The translations under genes and the position numbers were made by a program. From the NCBI GenBank assembly GCA_008360955.1, contig LUCM01003479.1, forward strand, positions 2,832-66,831: a stretch of 64,000 bases of DNA, written 5' to 3'. The stretch comes from Fasciolopsis buskii (lineage: Eukaryota > Platyhelminthes > Trematoda > Plagiorchiida > Fasciolidae). Under the pieces are notes generated by a model, which did no database searches, was not told the DNA's origin, and saw nothing but the letters and a program-made list of their open reading frames with translations. This document shows, piece after piece, positions 13,323 to 25,492 of the stretch; the stretch's first letter is position 1; every line of letters begins with the position of its first letter.

Positions 13323-13919
13323 TTGCAACTCATTTTTATTAGCTGATGCCGACATGGCTTAAGGGCCCGGAAACAAATCCATTACTGTGTCAAAATCCTT
13401 GGTACTACTTTCTGCTCAGATAGTAGCGCAGAATGAACTATAGTTTTCCGCGTAAATTCATGCTGTCTTGCTGAAATGGACGGTAGGCTGTACCTGTGCC
13501 TGTCGTTCACACCCACAAAATTTGACAGGAATTTTAGACGGGCCCAAGTTATGGCGTCGGCTGATGGCTTAGCACAAACTAAGACAAACTTCTCCCGGAG
13601 AAGAAAAACAATAAGTTAAAAATAGCCCCACGTAAACACTTAAATTGATGAATGACGTTGTTGCAGACTCCTCAAATTGGAAACAGTACGACTTAAACAT
13701 TGTTCTACGAACTCTTTACCTAATCCTTTCTCATATTAAAAGCATATTTGAGTTTTATTTAAAATGTTACCAGGGAGCAACTGAGCTTACATTATCTAGC
13801 TATTATATACCGCATTTACGAGTTGTGTATGGAATTGATGTTACTTTATTTGGTTGACTGCCCTTCGGTGTGCAGCTTTTACACTTTTTCATCAGATCAT
13901 TTTGGACTGACTAATTCAC

Positions 13920-14190
13920 TGCTTAGTTTCGACAATGAGACCGGACATCCTTGGGTGACAGAACGGTGAAAACAGACCAAAATTTCCATGATGGATTACC
14001 ACGCAAACGAATCGGTGGAGTGATGGCCTTGCCTGTGTACCTATTATTTTTGCCGTTTGGTCGGGTTCCGCCTAACTGCATTACGAATGTTCCATAATGG
14101 CTAATTTTCCCATTACATTCTCGGTCCGCTCTTCTGCAACAGCCCAGAAGCGTCTTTCCATCCACTTGGCATCATCGAACCCAGCGTTTG
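13920..14190 (-). mobile_element. Possible non-LTR retrotransposon scrap (linker between endonuclease and RT)
   Basis: The minus strand has an 80-codon open frame with an LGG..RPNGKN...GKAITPP pattern. It resembles the segment of RTE/jockey-like ORF2 proteins that lies before the RT domain, where a short peptide mentioning KPI.. is followed by RW.EHF. An adjoining frame adds a KWMER-like stretch. There is no RT core next to it. The call rests on pattern similarity only and is weak. Confidence 0.3.
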
Positions 14191-14199
14191 TAATCCGCA

Positions 14200-16830
14200 G
14201 ACGTGAATACAGGAATTATGCTAATGAAAATGACTAATTGGTGCCAAAATCACCCGGTTTTTATCAAAAACGAAGTAAAATCTAAATAAACATACTGAGA
14301 TGAGTTTGGACGTTAGCATTCCAAGTTATTTCATGTTTCCCCGGATCTGCACCGAGTGTGTTTCTATCTGTTCTCGATATTCCTAATACGAAATTTGCTA
14401 CTGCGCTTCTGAAGACGTTATTTTAGAAATGGTTAGTTATTACATAAGCAGATAAATTCCCAGAGCCAATAGAAGTTTACTTGAAAGATTCAAAATTTCC
14501 ATTCCAAGTAGCAGTACCAATCAATTGATCGGAAATTTTATGGAAACGGAAAACATGAAAAAGGGAAATAAAAAAATAAACGTTAGATACCGAACAAATT
14601 CTTTCCGTTGATTTTTACTCATGCTGTTATAGATCGTATAGACGAAAACTTTGAAACCAGTTGGCTGTCACCTGGGATGAGGCCTGGTATTTTAAAATTG
14701 GTTGGCTTTTGCTGTGAACCAGAAAGCATTGCCACTGGGATCCTTACTAATTGGTATATTCTTGACAGAATTAACAAATGCAAAACTGAAGAAAACGTCA
14801 GGCAGTCACTATCAACACAATACATAAAAGGATGAGATTTTCTGTTCAGCAAGTGTGGACCGCAGCACATCAGATTTACTGGAAGAGTTCAGCGATGCTC
14901 ACAACTCACTAGGTTTCATATTGGAAGCAGAAGGGAAGACATACTTGGGGTTCTTAGTGTGCCATTGGTCAGACAATAAAACGGGTTCATACAAAAGCTT
15001 TTGTAGAAAACAAAGATTTACAGTGGTCTCCTTACGATTTTCCAGTTTTGTGTCTTTAGGCTGCGGCAGAATCCTAGTCAGATGCCTAGCCCTTAGGACT
15101 CGAAACACATGCTCACGCGACACCCTTCCTTACGTGGTGAAGGGCATACAACAAGTACCGTGAGAAAGTGAGTGCTTGGAAAAATTTGCTCCCATAAATA
15201 TAGGTCCAGATAAACTTGTAATGCGACTCGTTTGTGTCTCCCAGAAATTTATTCTAAGTAATGCTTTGCGAAAAGTCGACCGGGGACTCTTACAGTGGCT
15301 GTTAACTCAGCATTCCCGACCGAATAACTTGATTGTGCATATTCCACTCCACCAAAGATTTTCTTTCAATTCAAAGGTGGTTTGCCAAAGCTGTTGTCAT
15401 CCAAATGCACAAGCGGTTGATTTTATGAGCCTCGCGGTTAGGTGGTAGTCCTGACGTACTGAACAGCCTAACCCGAAGTGGCTGAGATTTGGGCAAATAA
15501 GCCCAACCACTAGTTCTACCCTAAGTCATCCAGCCGACAATGGGCCCCCAATTGATGCGCCGATGCCTCACCAACTGGTCAAAACCTGCCAGGCCCCACA
15601 TCTTATTCACCCTGAAGCGATCGATATGCGTCTAATGAACCCCCTCTATTTGTACAAAAGGATTTCAATCCATTTATTCAAAAATGAGACGAGAAACGAC
15701 CTATGATAAAATATCAAAGATAGAGGAAGCGGGAACAAACGGATTCTCATCAAAAAGTAGTAACTAGAAGACTCTACTCCGCGATGTCATGCTACACTGT
15801 ACCACATTCAAGCAATTTCGTAACATCCAAACCGACGGACACGTGTCGCGAACGTAAACTGCGTAAGTGAACACCTGGTTTTGCCCAACTACTGTTTTGA
15901 TGATACGGACAAAATGTTCAGGTCAGGTCGTTTTCCAATGGAAGCGAACAGCACCGCTGACCAGAATCCAGAAGACACTTCTTGAGGCACCCTGTGGTTT
16001 TTGAGAAGGCGCGAGTAGCCCTATGTTAAATGATATGTTAAATTCACCCAAGTCTTGTGCACTAACTTTTGTCCGCCTAATAAGCGTGCGGATTCTGCGC
16101 TCCATATGGCATCTGGCTGCGGATATCATCTCAGAACTTATGAAAGTGTCAAGAAAGTTTCACTGTATTAATCCAAAAATTCCTGCAGTATTCAACCACT
16201 GTTTGGTTTATATGCGAGTCTAATTTTATACTGCTTTGGAAGCAAATTACAGTCTCATGTAATTTTAACATTCATATTAGTTGTTCAAAGTTCATCATAT
16301 CCCACGAAAAAAACAAGTGGACTACTCTAGATTTCTAGCCTGGACCACTTCACAGCTTCTGTTATAAGTCCAAATAGCAGTAATAAGATTATTTTAAGCA
16401 ACGGCACTCCTCATAGAAGGCACGCCGATGGATAACTGTCACCCGAGAACATGAGTGCCGAATAGGTTTCTGATGCTTGTTTACTTCGTGCGGTGACACA
16501 AGGAGCTAGATGCCATACAAAACCAGCGGTATACTGACGTACTAGACATGCAAACTTTGATGCCATGAACCGTAATGGAAACACCAGAGTATCTGTCCCG
16601 TTGGTGAAATGTTTGTAAAATCCCGCAGAACACATTGAGAACAATACAACGTGGCGAACAAGCTCGTTTTCAGTTATTCGTACTCATGCTAATGCATAGC
16701 ATTAAACATGGTTGGAGATGGATCAGAGGAAATTGTCCGTTTGCAGTCACATCAGTTAACAACTCTAAAAATATCTGTTTATGTGTAATTGTCCAATTTG
16801 TCACACGAGCAGATTGTAAACCACTTGTTG
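14200..16830. other. Intergenic, no supportable gene
   Basis: Several overlapping open frames of 60-102 codons occur on both strands (for example 14855-15163 plus and 14899-15123 minus). None chains across splice sites or matches a family I recognise. The stretch lies just downstream of the 3' end of the Penelope-like element. Confidence 0.45.
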
Positions 16831-16839
16831 GATAATGAC

Positions 16840-19130
16840 AATTGGGCCATGGATGTTTAAGCCTGGACAAATCGTTTCCGAGCGCACAAAGTGGGGTTGC
16901 ACAAACGGATAGATACGGCTTCGGCTGTGTTCAAGATGCGATACTTGACAGTTCTTGATTGTTTGCTCCCCCAACTTTGTAGATGGTGCGAAAAGCACGT
17001 CACCTTCGCTGAGTGATTTGACTCGACAAGGTGTGATCACACCGCGCTAGTGATTGCCTCGATTGTTCCTGTATTCATCAACCCGGGTGATGTTCATGAA
17101 CACGACCGGACAAACGCCTGGTCGTGCGGCCTATATATCTAGCCACACAGGAGCAGGTGAATGAATGCACGCAGAATGAGATTGCAGAATCTGGCAATCT
17201 GGACCTTAGTTGGAAGTAACTGATCGGTTTGGATGTGAATGAAGTTTTCAACTGTGCAGCAAAGAATGTTCCACTGACTGAACTTGACAGTCTCTGTTGG
17301 ATAACTTCCGCTTCACTGTTGCCTTTGAAAAGCAAACGAATGTATAAGAGTTTCTTTATTGGTCGTATTTCTTTTCGTCTTACTTCGTACTTTTATTTGC
17401 GAATCTTTCGGGGTACCCACTTTGTGCGAACACGCCCCGCAGGGAACAAAGTTCATTTTCAATTGTGTCGTCCGTACATATTTTTCTTGCTCTATCAACT
17501 AAACAGCATATTAGGTTCCTTTTCGCTTGTAACGGCACAAAGCTGTGAAAATGAATGTACTGTCCGTTCCATGTTGCCTTTCTACAGACTAATAATTGTG
17601 CAGATCTGTCCTGCCGTCGCCTTATGTACACATCTAAATATGTTAAGCTATGGTCTGCTTCTTTTTCTAGTGTAAAACGTACGTTTGGATGGACATTGTT
17701 AAACGTGTGTGGCACATGGTTTATGTCCGCATGCTCCTCTACCACACATGGTATATCATCAACATAACGTTTGTAAACGGTACAGTGCCTGATTGGTGAG
17801 CGCAGTTGATTACTGTCCAGTCTGGACAGAAATATATCAGCAGACAATGGCCCCACAGGAGACCACACTGCCAAACCGTCCTTTTGCCGGTATATTTCAC
17901 CAATGAATTGAAATTGAACATTTTAGTGCACACAAAAAGCAGTTGTTTCAGTTCACCCAATGGGATCCCTATGGAGATGTCATTATTTTGAATGTACTCG
18001 CAAAGGCAACTAATGGTTTCGCAGGTCGGAACATTTGTAAACAGAAAAACTACATCCAGTGATAACATCTGCTTCCCTTCAAGACGTAGGCTCTTAATAG
18101 TTTCTGTGAGATGAAACGTGTCTCGTAGCTCCCTTAACTGGTTCCAGCAATCTGGCTAATCACTTAGATAAAGCGTGATGCGCAGAATTACACATGTTCA
18201 AAATGGGCCTCGTCGGAGCTCCGTCTCTGTGCACCTTCAGTTAACCGTACAATCTGGGAATTGTTGTACCTGTGGGGAGTACCTACTCAAAAGTTAAGGC
18301 TTCAATAATTTCACTCTGTTTTAGGGCTCATAATCTCATGAAAATTGATTTTTCCATTTGAGTTGTCCTATCCTTTTCGGTTGGAGTCTTGGTGAGTTTT
18401 GACTCGCCGCTCAGTATTCTGTTCATTTTCTTAATGTAGTCCGACTTGTTGATGATAACAATGCCGGCTCCTTTGTCTGGTTTGGTCAACATTATTTCGC
18501 TATTTTTTATAGTTCTTTTAGACTTTTTAAGTGTTCAGGCGTTACCAATCCTCGCTTTACTCGTCTATCGTCTCGAAATTAGTAACGAGAAACGACGAAA
18601 CAGGATTTAGGTTTCTCTAACTCCTCTGGAGAGTACGGCATGAAATCTGACAGCAGACTAAACAGATTTTCAAATTCAACCTTTATACCTATTTGGTTAG
18701 TTTTGTTGGATGGCAACGGAATTATGGTCCAAATGATAGGACTTCAAGCACTCTCTTATCCAGGCTTACAGAAGACAAATTGTGTATGAATCTTTTCGGA
18801 TCCGACGGGAACTCACCACTAGGTTTGTCTGCATTGACGGGTCTTCCGAATGTTGGCCGTAAACGCACTAATTGTTTTCCCTTATTGTATGAGCTTAGAC
18901 GATGAACCTTTCTCTTTATTCTTCAGCCTGCTTGTAGAGGACTTGTGCCGAGTTCACGAAATTTCGCACGAATTCTGATGCCTGACTGATTACCGTGTCA
19001 CGTTCGTTCATGCAACGTAAGCGACGTAAGGACACATTACTAATGTTCACGCGAGTTCTCCTTAAAACATTCCGGTGTATCATGCGAAATGTCCTCGATT
19101 TGATTCTTGCTAGTGGTATTTGTTTCGAAC
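16840..19130 (-). mobile_element. Penelope-like element (reverse transcriptase + GIY-YIG endonuclease), frame-shifted
   Basis: Penelope-like elements are retroelements with a telomerase-related RT and usually a C-terminal GIY-YIG endonuclease. On the minus strand the parts appear in the expected order. An N-terminal domain occupies 19130-18550, with an EFENLFSLL-like block near 18680. A DKGAGIVI.NKSDY motif lies near 18480. An RT entry block with SLDVVFLFTNVP is at about 18060, then PVGPLSADIF near 17850, the catalytic RYVDD at about 17769-17755, and SLTYLDVYI followed by the CRKATWNGQY block. The endonuclease shows CSC..RYIGRTTRRLSGRV.EHHP around 17155-17078. A C-terminal tail with RIYPFVQP..VRSE continues to about 16840. 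The RT core from 17874 to 17380 is open for 165 codons, but at least three frameshifts and several stops separate the parts, so the copy is dead. The moderate decay suggests it is younger than most elements in this window. Confidence 0.85.
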
Positions 19131-19139
19131 TGGGCATTT

Positions 19140-22100
19140 TATCATCTGACTCTTCTAACTACCCCGAAAATCAACCGAACGTTCTTTTGTTCCCATTCAG
19201 CTATACTGCTCACTTTCTTTAGAATTAATGAACAAGGCGCATTCAATAAACAAAATCTGGTTAATTGTTGCCTGTCATCGGAAGTGTTTCGTGCAAAAGT
19301 GGATATTCACCTAGGTAATTCGCATTCCAGTGTGAATTTTACATTCTATAGTTCCATCACGTCCTGATCGCTGACCATTACGACAAGGTCACCAACAGTG
19401 CATATTTAGGCAAGATGACATCCACATCACATCATGACTGTGACATCGTCAAACTGATGATGAAAAATTGGTCCCAATCATAACATATCGGCTGAACAAA
19501 GGGGAGATTCAAAAGTCCAGAAATAACTTCGACATCAACAAGCAGGGCGTAGCGTGGTTCAAGCGCACTATGTTACCTAAATGTTACCGACAATCTTAAC
19601 AACCGTTAAGAAATCTGGGAGCCATGAGCTCGGCGATCATGCTCCACTGAAAACAAACAAATGAATCCGAAAAATCGGAATACTTGGGGTTTACGTCAGA
19701 CCTATAGACTGTTCTGCTGATAATCGTTCCACATTAATCGGTTCATCCGAACTGCAGAACACTATGTTAGATAAGAAGCTGTATGTTATTGGCTTGAATC
19801 GGTGTGGTCGACTGACAAATGGAAGCGCGTTTACTGTGGAGCCCAGCATAGTTGGCAAAACAGCGGTGTACTGAGGCTGACATAGGTTGGGAAAAAGCAC
19901 TGTTCCAATTGACGAATCGGTAAGGAAAACAAACAATCACAGAATGTCTCTTTGATCATAGGTTGTCCCGTTCTACGAGAACACCAGCTGTTGAAATGAC
20001 AGTACGGAAAGAACACGGACATCGGACCGAAAACTACGAATGACTAGGGAGAAATAATGCGCAGTAACAATCAGGATCCTAATCCGTAATGTTTGAAACA
20101 ACAATATACTATTAATTGAAAATTTCACAAAACTTCTTACTGTTTGATTGTGTACATTTCTTAAGTTCGCCATGTTTTGAACGAAGTTACATTTTTGTAA
20201 TCAAGAAGCTTCTTTTCCAGTAACCGTTCCATCCTGGAAGCCACTTTTATTTGTACGTGTTCTTCAACTGGAAACACTGATGTGTGAATCTGATTCGGTG
20301 AGAGCAATGTTAGCATGGACATGCATTAAATCGATCAAAAGCGGTTAGATTAACTTATCAGGAAATTGATAAACTTTTGCTTAGGAAAGTTAACTTAACT
20401 TATTTTGATGTTTCTAGCTCATCAGCCCAATGAAAGTCAAATTCTGAATGATGCATCAGTACGAAATTGTATCGGAATGTGTGTAGTTCTGCTGTTAGTT
20501 CAGTAAGGGGCAACCTGTAATCAGTTACCGTTATGAATTACGAAATAGCTGATCTGTCACCCGAGCTGAACAAATGCACTCACATATTGATCAATTTCAT
20601 GGTGCCCTTCAGCGTGTACACAATTTTTCAGCCATTGCGTTTAAATAAGTTTATCGTGTCGGTGTTCTATTCATGGTGGCGTTATGTCGAGCTCAAGCAA
20701 TTGTTATTTCTGAACAGTCAAACTGGTTCTGCTATCCGAGACTAGCGCACGCGGTTCGCTCTCGAGAGTGAAACGCTTGCAAAACACAGAAAATGTGAAA
20801 TCTGAATTAGGTGAGTAAGCACAGAATACATCTGGCTGTCTGCAGTATGAATCGATTCCCAAAAAAGAACATTTTCTCCGAGAAAGGTCCAAATTAGTCA
20901 AAATGAACACAGTGACAAGCCTCTCAGATTGGCACCGAAGAAGTCCATTTCGAAACCGCGGGTAAATCTCATGCAAAATCTTTGTAGTACGTAGCGAATT
21001 CCCATAAAGTCGTAGTCAAGCTTCGACCAACAACAGGCCTTCATTTTCCCAACTCTGTGATGCTCGGAATGTAGAAATGCCGGAACGGAAGAATTTAAAA
21101 GTAGAAGCAAAGTGGACTGATGGCTGAAACACATTACCCATCAACCGCTGGCAGAACAAAAAGTGATGCCGCCGAAGTCTTGATTTCAAAACCAAGCACC
21201 TCTTGGGGGAGAATCTAGTGGCCAAGTTACTTGGTCGACGTTACTAAGTGGCTTACACTGTGCCCTATTTCACTAAACTCACAAAAATGCGAGTATATTG
21301 GGGTTCCATTGATTGCTGATGAGTCGCATAGTGACCTAACTAGCAGCCATTTCCTCTTCGCTGCAAACGACGCACAAACACCACTAACTCTGCAAGGTCG
21401 CGTCGCTTATGTCTCATTTTCACGTAACCCGCAATAGTCGATATATATTCAAAAAATGTCTTTTAACGTTTGATTGTCGAACTCTTTCCCTCGAAGTCAA
21501 ACTGCTTTCGATTTTCTGTACGAAAAATTTTGATTTCTTAAACACCTGAGCTTTCTCCACCGGTTGTACTTTTTTGCAGATATTTTCTTTGCCATGTAGT
21601 AAATGATTTGTGCTTGCCTATGTGGTATCTGTAATACATCATAAAATACAGTAGCCTATTCGCAGGTGCACATGTCACTATCGTTGTGGGCCGATGCTCC
21701 GTCGCATGTCGAAATATTTCACGCAACGTGCACTTGGATTCACATCGCCGAGCACACCATAGACGTGCAAAGTTTTATTCCATCACTCAAACATTTGAAT
21801 TATGACAAATATTATTTCGTTGTTATTAATTTGATAAAAGTACATGCAGAGCTCTTCGGTTAGTTACACGTTACCAAACTGTCGTCCGTCAGCATCACTC
21901 ACTCGTTGTTCGAGAGTTCGACACTCAGATAGCAGAGTTCGGACGAAATGAAGTAATAGATGAATGTTCACCATTTATGCAGTCACAACAAAGTGAATTT
22001 ATATCCAATCAGAAGAGCTGTTCCAGATGTATTTACCAGATTCTTGAGCCAAAATAATACGATTGTGTAGGAGGAGTGCATTTTGTACTTCTCGGTCACC

Positions 22101-24690
22101 TCAAACCATGAAGGCAACAAAGTCAGCAAATGCCCAGTTTGCAGTTAATTAAACGATAGGCAAATCAGTACTACAATGCCTGCGATTTAGAAGATTACAG
22201 TTTGCTACTAATGTCATCTTCCTTCCAGAATGCATGAGCACATCCAAGGAACCTGGCTCACTTGTGCTCAGTACCTGTTGCAAATCGTGATAACTGCTCC
22301 TGGAAAGACTGCAATGTTGGGGCTGCCATGGGCCACCGAACCTGGCCTTGAACTTCTGATGCTCAATCCTCGTACTGTTGTGGAAATGTGAAATTTTTTT
22401 TTTTTCAAAAGCTGAAATTACTGGCCAACATCTTAGTTGGCGCGAGCAATTATGTGCAATTCGTGTCACAAAATCTAGTGATTTTCTTTCCAGTATTCCA
22501 ACTGAACGGATACAGCTGACTCGCTGGATAGTTTTGACAAACAAGTTGGCAAAACGATGCCAACTCATTTTGAAATTATTCGTCTACAAGGAACTACTAC
22601 AGATCCTTCGTGATCCCTTCATTTTCGGTCAGATAACTTATTCAAATGCTGCCTCGGTCCGGGAACTTGATTTCCTTTCGGCAGCAGTTTCCGCATAATT
22701 AGTCTGCTTTGAATTTGTTCGAATTGGTATATCGGTGGGTGAATAGGTTGGCAATGGCCTGACCATTTCTGAGCTAATTGTTCTGTTCAATTCATTTTGG
22801 ACAACCAATCACCTTGCACCAACGTGCTCTGGTTGCGGTTGTTACCTCACAGCGTCGTGTACTCGAAAGGAAAAACAAACGGGGAATAATGGAAGATCAA
22901 ATGCCTAAGTGTAGGTAGACGAGTTACACAGAACGGGGAAGGATTCGAGGCAACTGTTAGTCTCTTTTCTCATTCATATTTGATAAATCCTTACTTGTGC
23001 GGTTTTTCTCATTTTATGGTAGGCAGTGATTATTTTCCTCCGAATGAAATGTCAGTTTGTGCGTTCGAAAAAACGCAGAATACGATAAACTGCAGCAACA
23101 CGGATAGCCACGTTCATTGGGACCATGCTTAAATTAAACAATATGCAGGACAGACCCTTTCTGGAATTCACTCCAGTTCAAGAGAGTTATTGGTTTCGTG
23201 CTCGCTTTGGATTGTATCATGCGGATTTGTCATTTTACCCATGCTTGTGTTTGCCAGCGATAGTGAGACATTTTCCGAACAGCAGAATCTAACACCAGTC
23301 GGTGGTCGCAATTGATTTCTGTTGAATTTCACCTCAACTGGTAGATAACATTTATCTTCCGGTTTGGAATACAAGACCATTTCGCCACCCGGGTGAATTG
23401 TTGTCCTTGAGAAATCGAGGCGAAATTCGGAAGCAACTGTACAACATTACCAAACAAAAATCAGAATGATCTGACTGCATCATGGCAGCGTTTCCGAAAG
23501 TAAATCTGAGATTTTGCCACTTTTTCATCGGTATCTGTCGGAATTCTGTGTTGACTTGGTTGACCGCGTAATCCTTCACGGGTGACAGTTGTTAATTCTT
23601 TGTTTGATTCAACAAATTTCAAAATGTTTTTCCATCTCTTGGACGATCTTAATCGCACTCACTTGGCACGATTTGGGTAGGGAGTAGACAATGCTGTTGC
23701 AGCCTGAGAAGAGTGAAATTTTGGAAAGAACACCACTGAGAATGCTCAACGATTTACTGTTCAACATGGAACCTGGCCGACAATTTCTGCCAATTTCGCT
23801 CAGATAATCATAAATTAATTCCGAGTTTAATCCTGAAAATTTATGGAAAATGGGTCAGTGGTTTCCAAATGTCGCATATATGGTAGCTGGAAATCCTGAA
23901 AGCATGGTAGTCCAGTTGCTGAACCAGCGACAATCACAAAAAAGCTGAACGATGATGATCCGATCAAGCGAGTAACGGTGTGTTGTTGGTTTTTAGTATG
24001 CATCACTTCTCGCCCAGTTGAAACCAAGACCTTTAAGCGTTAGCACTTTGCGAGCTATGGGTTTAGTGTTTGCAAACGAACAAATTGCAATAAGTGAGTC
24101 AGATCAGCTAGTTTCATCCCACCGTTTCTATTAAACGGAATTCATATAATTTTATCAATAAAGAAACAAAATGTTGAACTGCCAGATAACCAGTCGGAGA
24201 ACTGAACGCCATTTATTTATTGTTCGGTATGTCAAATATTTCAAATACGAGAATCGGTTCACCCAATATTAAAACCCACGAAGAACCTGGTGAAAGTCTC
24301 ATGGGCATCTGTCTGAAGCATACAGACACTTGTTTCAGTTATTCCATTTCCAGTTTAATTCCAACGGATGTCATCTTCATCATCAAATAAAAGTCTTTGC
24401 TGGGTAACGTAATATCAGGGTTTCCTGATTCTCACTACACTGTATTGCACAAAAGCAAAAAATCATTTTTGCTGCCATGGTACTCGGGATCAATTGCCAT
24501 TCCGCTTCCATTGTTAATGCTGCTACCAGCATGCAAGTACCAGGTCAAGGTAATCGATACTTTCTGATATTCAGTTAGCGTCACGTAAACGAATTTACTT
24601 AATTGTACCAACCTTAGCATTTCAAGGTCATGCCTATAAAGTGTCTGTTTTAGTTCCAGTTTGTTTTTCATGGATGTCCAATAGTCACTG
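19140..24690. other. Intergenic, unassigned open frames only
   Basis: Minus-strand frames at 20704-21225 and 22149-22568 (139 codons) and a plus-strand frame at 22378-22698 are open, but I cannot assign them. Adjacent minus-strand frames at 23168-23658 read protein-like in places yet are broken by stops. A run of T occurs at about 22390-22405. I saw no splice chain I would defend. Confidence 0.4.
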
Positions 24691-24698
24691 TCTGAATC

Positions 24699-25492
24699 AT
24701 GGAAGACAAGAAGATATGTAGGACGAGAGCAAAACCAGGGCGTGAGTCACGTTCAGCATCAATGAGCTGATTTTTTTGTCAGGTATTGAACGCAGACATT
24801 TTCTACTCCATAAGATTGCTGAATCAAACACCAAACGTCCAGTTCAAGCCAGGAGGTATATACCTCATGGATACTGTATCAAAGATGACACCGATTGGAA
24901 ACCTAGACGCATAGCTTTAGATCCGGAATACAGCAAGTAAGTTATCCTTTGTTATTTGGTTACGCCTTGCAATGAATTCATTAGACGCGGCGGACTAGAC
25001 TGGTCATCCTCGATACGACCCGTGCGACCCTACCAGGATGAAAACAGACGTGACGAAAGTTTATGGCCTGAACTGTCAAGCCACGCAAGAACATTTCCGG
25101 GTTAGTTATTTGCATAGGATAATTGAACAGCTGAGTAATATTTGAATGGTTTTATAAAAGCGCTCGCAAGTCATGGAATGTCACCGGAATGGCTAATGTA
25201 CACTAATGGATATATGCACGGGAAACGCTGCTTGTTTGGAGGAATACACTGTCGCAGTTCATATTGTGGTGCGGAATACGATGTGCACTTGAATGAGTTG
25301 TATCGAAGAGAAGGTGCGTTCGCATTACATTTCACTTTATCTTGTCCAATGTATTTTCGCCTGTTGCACACGTTTCATAGAGCACGCATCTGTTGGTGTG
25401 TTTGTCGGTCGATCGCATTTGAGGTGGAAACTACGATTTGCATTCACATTTGCACAGATGTATCCGGGAGTTTACGGGTTTCCACTTCCTAG
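24699..25492 (+). CDS. Small five-exon gene, product unrecognised (166 aa)
   Basis: I built this gene from the sequence. The exons are 24699-24741, 24783-24936, 24985-25100, 25161-25313 and 25458-25492 (TAG stop). All four introns (41, 48, 60 and 144 bp) have GT-AG ends, with good donors GTGAGT, GTAAGT, GTTAGT and GTGCGT and a T-rich acceptor before exon 2. The reading phase carries through every junction. The predicted 166-aa protein starts MEDKKICRTRAKPG and is basic near the N-terminus. It contains RRYIPHGYCIKDDTDWKPRR in exon 2 and a W/Y/C-rich block (PEWLMYTNGYMHGKRCLFGG) in exon 4. There is no signal peptide or membrane segment. I do not recognise the family. The ATG chosen is the first one compatible with exon 2, and a further upstream exon cannot be excluded. 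The last exon is the least certain part. Confidence 0.68.

Noticed and set aside
21312..21350. CTGATGAGTC, resembling the start of a hammerhead ribozyme as in schistosome SINEs
   Set aside because: The required GAAA segment after stem II is absent (CTAAC instead), and no stem I/III pairing was seen.
22149..22568. 139-codon minus-strand open frame
   Set aside because: Starts at a non-obvious site, overlaps an open plus frame of similar quality, and has no recognisable domain.
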